Shown: piece after piece, positions 39,711 through 47,767 of the stretch | Position numbering within the stretch: position 1 is the first letter of the stretch | Layout of the letters: the number at the start of each line of letters is the position of its first letter | The notes under the pieces: model-generated | The model's database searches: none | What the model was told of the DNA's origin: nothing | The model's input: the letters and a program-made list of their open reading frames with translations, nothing else | From: an uncultured Collinsella sp. | GTDB taxonomy: Bacteria > Actinomycetota > Coriobacteriia > Coriobacteriales > Coriobacteriaceae | Length of the DNA: 64,000 bases | Assembly (NCBI GenBank): GCA_900539735.1 | Contig: UQDE01000001.1 | Coordinates: forward strand, 1 to 64,000 | Direction of reading: 5' to 3' | Translations under genes and position numbers: made by a program

Positions 39711-40136
39711 TTACTCAGCAGCCTCGATGGTCTCGGCCTCGGCAGCGGCCTCCTCGACGGGAGCCTCTGCGGGAGCCTCGGCGGCCTGCTTGGCAGCCTC
39801 CTCGGCAAACTTAGCAGCACGCTTAGCCTTCTCGGCAGCCTTGGCCTCAGCGGCGGCCTTGCGAGCGGCCTCGGCCTCAGCAGCCTTGGCGGCCTTGGCA
39901 GCCTTGGCCTCCTCGGCCTTCTTGAGCTGGGCGGCAGCGGCGCCACCGAACTTGTCGGCGAAGCGCTGGACGCGTCCACCGGTGTCGACGAACTTCTGCT
40001 GGCCGGTGTAGAACGGGTGGCACTCGTTGCAAAGCTCGACCTTCATCTCAGACACGGTAGCGTGCGTCTTGAAGGTGTTGCCGCAGGAGCACGTCACCGT
40101 GCACTCGACATACTGGGGATGGATACCCTGCTTCAT
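39711..40136 (-). CDS. rpmE: ribosomal protein L31 with long C-terminal extension
   Basis: A 141-residue protein. The normal L31 part is residues 1-70, with the zinc ligands Cys16, Cys18, Cys36 and Cys39 (zinc-binding C+ form). Residues 71-141 are almost wholly Ala, Glu and Lys, helical by composition and acidic at the end. Typical L31 stops at about 70 residues. AAGGAG precedes the ATG but can pair with an upstream segment (see the leader entry). The gene is transcribed alone. Confidence 0.93.
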   Translation of the reverse strand: MKQGIHPQYVECTVTCSCGNTFKTHATVSEMKVELCNECHPFYTGQQKFVDTGGRVQRFADKFGGAAAAQLKKAEEAKAAKAAKAAEAEAARKAAAEAKAAEKAKRAAKFAEEAAKQAAEAPAEAPVEEAAAEAETIEAAE

Positions 40137-40143
40137 GGTAGGA

Positions 40144-40207
40144 CTCCTTATTGGTCAGGCGCTGGTTACCGATCAGCGCATAAGGCGTCTTGGTTTCCGA
40201 CCAAGAC
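40144..40207 (-). promoter_or_regulatory. rpmE leader hairpins hiding the ribosome site, candidate L31 leader
   Basis: In the RNA, CCTTAT joined to GCGCTG (plus 40185-40174) pairs with CAGCGC (40164-40159) and, after a 7-nt bulge, ATAAGG (40151-40146). The last segment overlaps the AAGGAG ribosome site (40149-40144). A second hairpin, GTCTTGG / CCAAGAC (40188-40207), lies just upstream. L31 is known to control its own synthesis through leader RNAs in several bacteria, including actinobacteria. Confidence 0.6.
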
Positions 40208-40210
40208 AAC

Positions 40211-40441
40211 AAACTCGGCTATGGTACCACGGCGCCGCGCGTCCCACAAAAGGTTCACGGTCTTTGTGCAACGCGGCGTGGCCAACCGCAGCGGACACGC
40301 ACCCTGTCGCCCCTTCGCCCATGTTGCAGGCATGTAACGCCGCAGCGAGCGCGCCTTTTTTGCGCCAGACAGGTACAATGATGACCACTGTACCGTAGCG
40401 GAGCGCCCCGCGCGCGCCGCAATCACGCGAAAGGGTTTCCC
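40211..40441. other. intergenic stretch between divergent rpmE and the ACT gene
   Basis: No coding frame with a ribosome site is visible. A TACAAT at about 40374-40379 could be the -10 of the ACT-domain gene, but no good -35 precedes it. Confidence 0.35.
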
Positions 40442-40729
40442 ATGGCCGAGATCTCGTCCTCCCGTATCGTCATCACCGTCCTTGGCAAGAACCGCCCCGG
40501 TATCGTCGCCGGCGTCACCCGCGTCCTGGGCGAGGCCAACGTCGACATCCGCGACATCACGCAGTCCATTATCGAGGACATCTTCACCATGACCATGCTG
40601 GCCGATACCGCCGAGTCCAAGCTCGACTTCGCTGAGCTGCAGAAGGCCCTGGCCGAGGCCGGCGAGCTTTCGGGCGTCAACGTGTCCATCCAGCGCGAGG
40701 ACGTCTTTAACTTTATGTACCGCCTGTAG
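40442..40729 (+). CDS. ACT-domain protein (UPF0237 type)
   Basis: A 95-residue protein made of a single ACT-like fold: VITVLGKNRPGIVAGVTRVL (about 10-29), then ANVDIRDITQSI. ACT domains bind amino acids and regulate enzymes. Members of this small stand-alone family are of unknown role. AAAGGG precedes the ATG. Citrate synthase starts 77 bp downstream on the same strand with no terminator between, so they may form an operon. Confidence 0.88.
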   Translation: MAEISSSRIVITVLGKNRPGIVAGVTRVLGEANVDIRDITQSIIEDIFTMTMLADTAESKLDFAELQKALAEAGELSGVNVSIQREDVFNFMYRL

Positions 40730-40806
40730 CGAGCAAGCCGCCGGGGATTGCCTGACACGCGCATGCCCATGCAAGCCACCCCGATGCGGCCCGGAGAGGA
40801 GCGCGC

Positions 40807-42225
40807 ATGGCCTACGACGCCAAGAAAATCTATTACCGCTTCGATGACCACTTGAGCCGACTGGTTCTGGATTACGAAGCAAGCCGCCAGATTTCGTCTG
40901 AGAGCGAAAGCCTCTACCACGGCCTGCCGACCGACCCTTATGACGAGGGCTTGTTCGAAGAGCACAATGTCAAGCGCGGCCTGCGCAATGCCGACGGCTC
41001 GGGCGTGGTCGCGGGCCTCACTCGTATCTCGGATGTGCACGGCTACAACAAGGTCGACGGAAAGGTCGTGCCCGATCAGGGCAAGCTCACGCTTCGCGGC
41101 TACAGCATCGAGGATCTGGTCAACAATGCCCAGGCCGAGAATCGCTACGGCTACGAGGAAGTCGCCTATCTGCTTATCACGGGTTCGCTGCCCAACAAGG
41201 AAGAGCTCGACGGCTTCTGCGAGCGCCTAGGTGCCTTTAGACATCTGAGCGACGAGTACGTCAAAGAGTTCCCCATGACCACGGTGTCGTCGAGCATCAT
41301 GAACGTGCTCCAGCGCGCCGTGCTGCTGCTCTACGCCTTCGACGCCGAGCCCGACGCCATTACACCCGAGCACGAAATCGACGTCGCCATCTCCATGCTC
41401 GCCCGTCTCCCCCGCATCGCCGCCTTCGCGCATATGGCCTCGGTCGCCAAGCGCCGTGGCTCCGAGGTTCATGTACCGCACCCCACACCCGGCCTCTCCA
41501 CCGCCGAGACCATCCTGCAGGTGTTGCGCGGCGGCATGGCATTCACCCGCGACGAAGCCATGCTGCTCGACGTGATGCTCATGCTGCATGCCGAGCACGG
41601 CGGCGGCAACAACTCCACGTTTGCCTGCCGCGTGCTGTCCTCCTCGGCCACCGACCCGTATTCCGCCTACGCCGCGGCCATCGGCTCGCTCAAGGGTCCG
41701 CGCCACGGCGGCGCCAACGCCAAGGTCGTGTCCATGCACGAGGACATCCGTGCGCATGTCTCCAATTGGGAGGACGAGGACGAGGTCGCAGCCTACCTGG
41801 GCAAGATCCTCGACAAGCAGGCCTTCGACGGCACGGGTCTCATCTACGGTATGGGCCACGCCGTCTACACGCTGAGCGACCCGCGCGCCGAGGTGTGCCG
41901 CCGATACGCGCGCACGCTTGCCGCCAAGAAGGACCTGGGCGATGAGTTCGCGCTCATCGAGCGCATCGAGCGCCTGGCACCGCAGGTGATGCGCGACCAC
42001 GGCATGACCAAGCCTATCTGCGCCAACATCGACCTGTACACGGGCTTTATCTACAAGATGCTCGGTGTACCCGAGACGCTTTTTACGCCGCTATTCGCCG
42101 TCGCCCGCATGGCCGGCTGGTCGGCACACCGCATGGAAGAGCTCTTCTGCGCGCACCGTATTATTCGCCCCGCCTACCGCCCGGTTATCGAGCCGCTGGA
42201 GTACAAGCCACTCGCCGACCGATAG
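40807..42225 (+). CDS. gltA: citrate synthase
   Basis: A 472-residue enzyme that condenses acetyl-CoA with oxaloacetate. The family landmarks are HGGGNNSTFACRV (first active-site His, about 262), GPRHGGANAKV (about 298-308) and GMGHAVYTLSDPR with the catalytic Asp region (about 350-362). GGAGAGG precedes the ATG. In an anaerobe with glutamate synthase, the likely use is 2-oxoglutarate supply for glutamate. The aconitase and isocitrate dehydrogenase genes are not in the window. It is slightly longer at the N-terminus than most relatives. Confidence 0.92.
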   Translation: MAYDAKKIYYRFDDHLSRLVLDYEASRQISSESESLYHGLPTDPYDEGLFEEHNVKRGLRNADGSGVVAGLTRISDVHGYNKVDGKVVPDQGKLTLRGYSIEDLVNNAQAENRYGYEEVAYLLITGSLPNKEELDGFCERLGAFRHLSDEYVKEFPMTTVSSSIMNVLQRAVLLLYAFDAEPDAITPEHEIDVAISMLARLPRIAAFAHMASVAKRRGSEVHVPHPTPGLSTAETILQVLRGGMAFTRDEAMLLDVMLMLHAEHGGGNNSTFACRVLSSSATDPYSAYAAAIGSLKGPRHGGANAKVVSMHEDIRAHVSNWEDEDEVAAYLGKILDKQAFDGTGLIYGMGHAVYTLSDPRAEVCRRYARTLAAKKDLGDEFALIERIERLAPQVMRDHGMTKPICANIDLYTGFIYKMLGVPETLFTPLFAVARMAGWSAHRMEELFCAHRIIRPAYRPVIEPLEYKPLADR

Positions 42226-42247
42226 GACGCGGACCGTTATAGATCTT

Positions 42248-42288
42248 GAGCGTGGCCAGGGACCCAAGCCCTTGGCCACGCTTTTTTG
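42248..42288 (+). terminator. intrinsic terminator after citrate synthase
   Basis: AGCGTGGCCAGGG pairs with CCCTTGGCCACGCT with one mismatch; TTTTTT follows. It is 23 bp after the stop codon and 23 bp before the next start codon. Confidence 0.9.
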
Positions 42289-42310
42289 CCAGTAGAAAGG
42301 GCTGCATCAA

Positions 42311-43153
42311 ATGATTGTGTTTTCCGATATGGACGGAACGCTGCTGACGAGCGATAAGCAGATGAGCGACGCCACTTGGGCAATGCTCGACGAGCTCGCA
42401 CATCGTAGCATCGAGTTTGTTCCCTGCACGGGGCGTCCGCTGTCGGGCATCTTTGAGCCCATTCTCGCCCATCCCGCCGTGCACTACGCGGTCTGTGCCA
42501 ACGGCGCCAGCGTCTGGCAGCTCGACGAGGATACGCCCACCGATGCCTCGCGCGCCACGTGCATCTTGAGCCGTCCGCTCGACCGTGGCATTGCCCACCG
42601 CATCCATCGCATTGCCGCCGGCCACGATGTGACCTTCGATATCTTCGCGGATGGGCAGTGCTTCCTCCCCCGCTCGTTATACGGGCGTCTGGATGAGTTC
42701 TGTGGCGGCGACCCCCACATCGCGGCTTCGCTCAAGCGCACACGAACGCCGATCGACATGGATATCGACAGCAAAATCGACGAGGTCGAGACGCTCGAAC
42801 GCATCGCTATGTACTGGCACGACCCCGCCGATCGCGACGCCATCGCGGCGGCGCTCGACAAGCTCGGAGGCATTGAGGTCACGCGTTCTTACGCCATGAA
42901 TATCGAGGTCATGGGCGAGGGCGCCACCAAGGGAACGGCCCTCACGTGGCTGTGTGAGCATCTGGGCGAGCGTCTCGCCGACGCCTGGGCGTTCGGCGAC
43001 AACATCAACGACATCCCCATGCTGCAGGCAGCGGGCCATGGCATGGCCATGATCAACGCCGAGCCCGAAGACCGCGAGGCCGCCGACGCCATCACCGAAT
43101 ACGACAACGACCACGACGGCGTCGCCCGCACCATCATGGCCGCCCTCGCCTAG
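42311..43153 (+). CDS. HAD-family phosphatase, Cof type
   Basis: A 280-residue phosphatase. The motifs are DMDGTLL (about 6-12, nucleophile Asp), a TGR motif (about 40) and GDNINDIPML (about 234-243). The large C2B cap between them marks the Cof subgroup, which acts on sugar phosphates, phosphorylated cofactors or flavins; the substrate is unknown. A second gene of the same type lies head-on downstream. The TAG stop codon is part of a REP element (TAGTCACTGGGGAC). Confidence 0.88.
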   Translation: MIVFSDMDGTLLTSDKQMSDATWAMLDELAHRSIEFVPCTGRPLSGIFEPILAHPAVHYAVCANGASVWQLDEDTPTDASRATCILSRPLDRGIAHRIHRIAAGHDVTFDIFADGQCFLPRSLYGRLDEFCGGDPHIAASLKRTRTPIDMDIDSKIDEVETLERIAMYWHDPADRDAIAAALDKLGGIEVTRSYAMNIEVMGEGATKGTALTWLCEHLGERLADAWAFGDNINDIPMLQAAGHGMAMINAEPEDREAADAITEYDNDHDGVARTIMAALA

Positions 43154-43262
43154 TCACTGGGGACGTTCTTAAACGACTAGTCACTGGGGACACTCTTCGC
43201 AAAAAGCTGCAAGGACTGTCCCCCACTGCCGGCAGAAAAAGAACGTCCCCATCTGCCGGATT
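43151..43262. repeat. GGGGAC-type REP cluster (E family)
   Basis: Two direct cores, GGGGACGTTCTTAAA and GGGGACACTCTTCGC, precede two inverted ones (GACTGTCCCCC and GAACGTCCCC) with GCCGGC/CTGCCGG arms. The cluster fills the whole gap between two convergent HAD genes, covers the stop codon of the first and reaches the stop codon of the second. Confidence 0.8.
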
Positions 43263-44055
43263 AGGAGAGACTCTCCAGCACGCGACGGAGCTCCTGCTGG
43301 ACGGCGTGGTCGCGATTACAACCCACCACGCGATCGGCCACTGCCTTGAGCGCGGGGCGCGCGTTTTCCATCGCGCAGCCCGTACCGACAAAGCGAATGA
43401 TCTCGTAGTCGTTCATCGAGTCGCCAAACGCCATAACCTCGTCGCGTTCGACTCCATAGTGCTCCATGAGCTGTGCGATGCCCGAGGCCTTCGACACGCC
43501 GGGCTGCATGGCATCGATCCACGCGTTGCCCGAAGGCGCAAAAGTAAAGAGCTGACCGAGTTCGCGCTGCAGTACGTAAGCGCTGTCCATAACGGCACCG
43601 TCATCGCAAAAGATACTCGCCTTGATGATATTTACGCTGGGATCGGGCAGCTCCCAAATGCGCTCGGCATTGGGAAGGTCCTTATCGACCTCACGCACGA
43701 ACTTGCACTCGTCATCGAGCAAGAAGGACTTGGTTCGGTCAAAAAGTGCAAGATGCAGATTGGGAAACGTCGCGACGGCCTGGGCGAGCCTTCGAATCGC
43801 CAGGTGCGAATACACCTCGCGGTCTACCATCTTACCGTCGGCGTAGACCTGGGCGCCGTTAGCGGCGACAAAGTCCATCTTGTCGCGAACAGGTGCAAAG
43901 AACTCGCACAGGCGGTCGTAACGACGGCCTGACGATGCGGCGAAATGCACGCCATGCTCGTGTAGCGCCAGAATCAGTTCGTAGGTCTCGGGAGGCACCT
44001 GGCCGTTTTCGTCAAGCAACGTGCCGTCCATATCGGATGCAATCAGTTTAAACAT
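43261..44055 (-). CDS. HAD-family phosphatase, Cof type
   Basis: A 264-residue relative of the convergent neighbour. DMDGTLLDENG (about 8-18), SSGRRYDRL (about 42-50) and FGDSMNDYEII (about 209-219) mark the catalytic site. The substrate is unknown. The ribosome site AAGGGAG lies inside a 13-bp hairpin that ends 5 bases before the ATG, so translation may be controlled by RNA structure. Confidence 0.88.
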   Translation of the reverse strand: MFKLIASDMDGTLLDENGQVPPETYELILALHEHGVHFAASSGRRYDRLCEFFAPVRDKMDFVAANGAQVYADGKMVDREVYSHLAIRRLAQAVATFPNLHLALFDRTKSFLLDDECKFVREVDKDLPNAERIWELPDPSVNIIKASIFCDDGAVMDSAYVLQRELGQLFTFAPSGNAWIDAMQPGVSKASGIAQLMEHYGVERDEVMAFGDSMNDYEIIRFVGTGCAMENARPALKAVADRVVGCNRDHAVQQELRRVLESLS

Positions 44056-44060
44056 AGAAA

Positions 44061-44122
44061 AGCTCCCTTCGGGCTTGATGGAATCGGACGTATATCCAAT
44101 TCCAACGTACCCAAAGGGAGCT
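44061..44122 (-). promoter_or_regulatory. long leader hairpin hiding the ribosome site of the HAD gene
   Basis: In the RNA AGCTCCCTTTGGG (plus 44122-44110) pairs with CCCGAAGGGAGCT (44073-44061), one G-U pair. An inner stem TGGAAT / ATTCCA with GGA/TCC fills the loop. The 3' arm contains the AAGGGAG site and is followed by TTTC. It could also serve as the terminator of the ade gene upstream. Confidence 0.6.
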
Positions 44123-44213
44123 CAAATAAGACTCTGCGGGCGTAAACGTTACAAGGACCTAGCAAATAGCTCACACATGCCAGAGGTCTCACGGTCGCGG
44201 CGTCAGGCGACAC

Positions 44214-44264
44214 GCCACCCCGACGACTAGTCGTTTAAGAACGTCCCCGATGACTAGTCGGCGT
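44214..44264. repeat. GGGGAC-type REP (E family) overlapping the ade stop codon
   Basis: GACTAGTCGTTTAAGAACGT, then CCCC and GATGACTAGTC. The core reads GGGGACGTTCTTAAACGAC on the minus strand. The TAG stop codon of ade (44254-44256) is the centre of the inner ACTAGT palindrome. Confidence 0.75.
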
Positions 44265-46074
44265 AGGTGAAGGTTGTGACGTCGAACATGCCCTCGGGGC
44301 GGATGCGGAGCGTCGGGATGACCGGCAGGGGCAGGAAGATGATGCCCATGATGGGGTCGAGCGGCGGCTCAATACCCATGGCGCGCGCCTTGACCATAAA
44401 GTCGTCGTGCTGCGCGGCAACATCCTCGGCCGTGCCCTCGCTCATAAGGCCACCGAGCGCCAGCGGAATGCGCGCCACGACCTCGCCGTTGCGCACCAGC
44501 ACGTGGCCGCCCTGGCCCACGGCCTCAACGGCAGCCTTCATATCCGCCGCATTGTCGCCCACCACGCACACGTTGTGCGAGTCGTGGCCGATCGTGGAGG
44601 CAATGGCACCGCCCGTGATGGTGAAGCCGCGCACCCAGCCGCGACCGATATGCTTGCCGACGAGCCCCATGCCGGCGGGACCGTCGCCGTCGACGCCCTC
44701 GGCCTGCAGCGACACGCCGCGGCCATGGCGCTCGATAAGCATAATGCGACGCAAGTCCTCGTCAGTCTCGGGACGAACCATGCCCGTGATAGCCATGCCA
44801 GGGATCACATCAATAACCGCCTCGCCCGGCTTAAAGGCATAATCGAACACGTCAAGCGAAAGCTTCGGCAGCTTAACGGAAGCACGCAGCTCATCGGCAA
44901 GCGCTGCGACCTCAGCGGTCTCGGGCGCAACCTCGCCCACAAAGGCGCCGTCCTGTGCCACGAGCGCACCGGCGGCATACACGCGATGCGGGGCCGTGGC
45001 AAAGGTCAGGTCATCGAGCACCAGCAGGTCGGCGCGCTTGCCCGGAGCGATCGCGCCGCGGAGCTCATGCGGGTCACGACAGCCGTGGTCCAGGCCAAAG
45101 GCCTCGGCCGTGGAAAGAGACGCCATGGAGATGGCGACCACCGGGTCGATGCCGGCCTCGATGGCCACGCGGCAGGCGTTGTCGATCATGCCGGTCGAAA
45201 GCGCGTCGGAGGGAGCGCGGTCGTCGGTCGCAAAGCAGCAACGGCGAGCACGGGCGGGGTTTTCCAGCAGCATAGGCGACAGGTTGGCAAGGTCATGGCT
45301 GCAGGTGCCCTCGCGCAGCATGACATACATGCCGCGGGATAGCTTGTCGAGCGCTTCCTCGGGAATCGTCGACTCGTGGTCGGCGATAATACCCGCTGCG
45401 GCATAGGCGTTGAGATCCTTGCCGGCAACAAGCGGAGCATGGCCGTCGACCTGTTTGGACGGCGTCTGATTGGCAGCGTCAATGCGAGCGCAGGTCTCGG
45501 GATCGGCCATAAAGACGCCCGGCAGGTTCATCATCTCGCCCAGACCAAAGACATCGCCCGGATGCTCGGCAAAAAACGCCTGCATATCGGCAGCCGAAAT
45601 AACGGCACCGGCCTGCTCGTCGGGCAGCGCGGGCACGCACGAAGGCATCATGTACTTGATGGAGATGGGTGCGCGGCGGCCGTCCTCGATCATAAAGCGC
45701 AAGCCGTCGAGACCGGCAACATTGGCAATCTCGTGGCTGTCGGCAATGGCGGTGGTAGTACCGCGCGTCGCGGCCATGCGAGCATACTCGGCGGGACGGA
45801 TGTTCGAAGACTCGATATGCAGATGCCCGTCAATAAAACCGGGAGCGAGATAGCGACCCTGGCAGTCGATAACCTCGGCAGCCTCGTAGGTGCCAGCGAC
45901 ATCGTCGCGACCATCGTAGAGCACGCCGACGATCACACCGTCCTTGACGGCAACGCTGCCGGGCGCCACACGCTGGCCATACACGTCGACGATCTGCGCA
46001 TTGGTAAACAGCGTGTCGACGGGCACGCGGCCCTCGGCGGCCTCGATCACAGACCTCATGACCTCAACGGACAT
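44254..46074 (-). CDS. ade: adenine deaminase
   Basis: A 606-residue enzyme that converts adenine to hypoxanthine and ammonia for purine salvage. Amidohydrolase metal ligands are in GFIDGHLHIESS (about 73-84), and the family-specific EGTCSHDL segment and C-terminal adenine-deaminase domain are present (GHDSHNVCVVG, about 497-507). AAAGGAG precedes the ATG at 46074. Between a promoter (-10 TACAAT at 46143-46148) and this site lies a complete intrinsic terminator, so expression is probably controlled by attenuation. The stop codon lies inside a REP. Confidence 0.92.
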   Translation of the reverse strand: MSVEVMRSVIEAAEGRVPVDTLFTNAQIVDVYGQRVAPGSVAVKDGVIVGVLYDGRDDVAGTYEAAEVIDCQGRYLAPGFIDGHLHIESSNIRPAEYARMAATRGTTTAIADSHEIANVAGLDGLRFMIEDGRRAPISIKYMMPSCVPALPDEQAGAVISAADMQAFFAEHPGDVFGLGEMMNLPGVFMADPETCARIDAANQTPSKQVDGHAPLVAGKDLNAYAAAGIIADHESTIPEEALDKLSRGMYVMLREGTCSHDLANLSPMLLENPARARRCCFATDDRAPSDALSTGMIDNACRVAIEAGIDPVVAISMASLSTAEAFGLDHGCRDPHELRGAIAPGKRADLLVLDDLTFATAPHRVYAAGALVAQDGAFVGEVAPETAEVAALADELRASVKLPKLSLDVFDYAFKPGEAVIDVIPGMAITGMVRPETDEDLRRIMLIERHGRGVSLQAEGVDGDGPAGMGLVGKHIGRGWVRGFTITGGAIASTIGHDSHNVCVVGDNAADMKAAVEAVGQGGHVLVRNGEVVARIPLALGGLMSEGTAEDVAAQHDDFMVKARAMGIEPPLDPIMGIIFLPLPVIPTLRIRPEGMFDVTTFTYAD

Positions 46075-46094
46075 ACATACTCCTTTAACCGTAG

Positions 46095-46130
46095 AAAAAA
46101 GCTGCGGAGCGGACAGACCTTCACCGCAGC
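46095..46130 (-). terminator. intrinsic terminator in the ade leader (candidate attenuator)
   Basis: On the minus strand GCTGCGG (46130-46124) pairs with CCGCAGC (46107-46101), followed by TTTTTT (46100-46095) and, 21 bases later, the ade start codon. A promoter-like pair, TTGTTG (46165-46170) and TACAAT (46143-46148) with 16-bp spacing, lies just upstream. No purine-riboswitch aptamer fits in the space between. Confidence 0.65.
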
Positions 46131-46208
46131 AAGCCAATAGCCATTGTATGCCCAAACGATGGGTCAACAATACGCCTCTCCGCTTAACGGCACACGCCGC
46201 TTGGCGCA

Positions 46209-46290
46209 ATGGGGGCAGGTTACTTTGCACCAATGACAAGGAGTGTCCCAAAGTGCCGGCACAAAAGGAACGTCCCCAAGTGCCAACCAC
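46209..46290. repeat. GGGGAC-type REP elements
   Basis: A D-family core GGGGGCAGGTTACTTTGCAC (46211-46230) is followed by an E-family pair: GGAGTGTCCC, GTGCCGGCAC and GGAACGTCCCC. Together they fill the space upstream of the ade promoter. Confidence 0.65.
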
Positions 46291-46357
46291 GGAAGCGCCG
46301 ATGTTTTGGCAACGACAGCGAGCGGGCCGCATTTGAGACAAGGTGACGTGAAACGAA

Positions 46358-46457
46358 AGGGCGCTGACCTTCTGGTCGCGCCCTTGAAGTTGAACGTCAG
46401 ATTGTCCAAATGCGGCCCGCGCAGCGTCGGCCGGTCCGCCGTTCGGTAGAACGGCGG
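46358..46457 (-). terminator. two hairpins after tyrS
   Basis: CCGCCGTTC / GAACGGCGG (46436-46457) lies 3 bp past the tyrS stop codon. AAGGGCGCTGACC / GGTCGCGCCCTT (46358-46386) follows 50 bp further with TTCGTTTC after it. Neither has a clean T-run, so they may work together. Confidence 0.5.
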
Positions 46458-46459
46458 AA

Positions 46460-47671
46460 CTAAATCAACTTGAAGCCCTTGCGCTTACCCACAGAAAGGG
46501 TGTCGCCCAGCTTGAGGGCGCTGGGATCGATGTTGTAGCTCTTGGGAGCCACGGCCTTGCCGTTGATCTTGACGCCACCGCCGTCGATATCGCGACGAGC
46601 CTGGCCGGCGCTCGCCGAAAGGCCCAAGTCCTTGAGCAGGCCGGCGAGGTAGATCTGGCCCTCGTCGTTGACGGTCAGCTCGACATGCTTCTCGGGGAAG
46701 TCGGCAAGCTGGCCCTCCTTGAACACGCGGTCGAACTCGGCCTGAGCCTCGTCTCCGGCGCCGGCGCCGTGGTAGGTGTCGCACAGGTCGCGGCCCAGAG
46801 CGCGCTTGAGCTCGTAGGGGTCGGCAGAACCATCGGCCAGGGCGGCGTCGATCTTGTCGACCTCGGCCGGGGTGAGCGAGCTGGCCAGACGATAGTACTT
46901 GCCGATCATCTCGTCGGGGATGGACATGGTCTTGCCGAACATATCCTTGGGAGCGTCGGTCAGGCCGATGTAGTTGCCATAGGACTTGGACATCTTGCGC
47001 ACGCCATCGGTGCCCTCGAGCAGCGGCATGGTGAGCGCGATCTGCGGCTCCATGCCCATCTTCTCCATGAGCTCACGGCCAGCGAGCAGGTTGAAGAGCT
47101 GGTCGGTGCCGCCCATCTCCACGTCGGCCTTAATCTGCACGGAATCAAAGGCCTGCATCACGGGATACAGGAACTCATGCAGGGCGATCGGCGTCTGAGA
47201 CTGGTAGCGCTTGGTAAAGTCATCGCGCTCAAGAATGCGGGCGACGGTGAACTTGGAGCACACCTGCAGCAGACCGGCCAGGTCCATCGAAAGAATCCAG
47301 TCGCCGTTGTGCACGATGGTGGTCTTCTCGGGATCCAGGATCTTCATGGCCTGGCTCACGTAGGTCTCGGCGTTGGCCTCGATCTGCTCCTGCGAAAGCT
47401 GCGGACGGGTGGAGTTCTTGCCCGAGGGGTCACCGATCAACGCGGTGCCGTTGCCGATGATGAGGGTGACGTTGTGGCCCAGGTCTTGGAACTGACGCAT
47501 CTTGCGCAGCGGCACGGCGTGGCCCAGGTGCAGGTCGGGGCTGGTGGGGTCGACGCCGAGCTTGATGTTGAGGGGCTCGCCCTTCTCAAGCTTCTTGCGA
47601 AGGTCGGCCTCGGGAACGATCTGCGCGGCGCCCGAGGTGATGATACGCATTTGCTCGTCAACAGACAGCAT
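46460..47671 (-). CDS. tyrS: tyrosyl-tRNA synthetase
   Basis: A 403-residue class I enzyme that charges tRNA-Tyr. The ATP-binding HLGHAVPLRK (HIGH type, about 47-56) and KMSKSYGN (about 229-236) are intact, and a C-terminal S4-like RNA-binding domain ends the protein (DIDGGGVKINGKAV, about 365-378). AAAGGAGG precedes the ATG. A leader hairpin (AGCACCGCCG, TTTT, CGGCGAGGGTGCT; about 47686-47712) lies just upstream, but T-box features are missing. Confidence 0.95.
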   Translation of the reverse strand: MLSVDEQMRIITSGAAQIVPEADLRKKLEKGEPLNIKLGVDPTSPDLHLGHAVPLRKMRQFQDLGHNVTLIIGNGTALIGDPSGKNSTRPQLSQEQIEANAETYVSQAMKILDPEKTTIVHNGDWILSMDLAGLLQVCSKFTVARILERDDFTKRYQSQTPIALHEFLYPVMQAFDSVQIKADVEMGGTDQLFNLLAGRELMEKMGMEPQIALTMPLLEGTDGVRKMSKSYGNYIGLTDAPKDMFGKTMSIPDEMIGKYYRLASSLTPAEVDKIDAALADGSADPYELKRALGRDLCDTYHGAGAGDEAQAEFDRVFKEGQLADFPEKHVELTVNDEGQIYLAGLLKDLGLSASAGQARRDIDGGGVKINGKAVAPKSYNIDPSALKLGDTLSVGKRKGFKLI

Positions 47672-47767
47672 TGGGTATCCTCCTTTTGCTATAGCACCCT
47701 CGCCGAAAACGGCGGTGCTGGAAGTCCATAAACTCTCTTATGATAACAAACTGACGCGACGCGGCAC

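Noticed and set aside
46075..46200. Purine riboswitch upstream of ade
   Set aside because: The space between the promoter and the terminator is too short for the three-way-junction aptamer, and its conserved loops are absent.
47672..47767. T-box riboswitch upstream of tyrS
   Set aside because: The gap is under 100 bp, and the hairpin there lacks the conserved T-box bulge and specifier loop.
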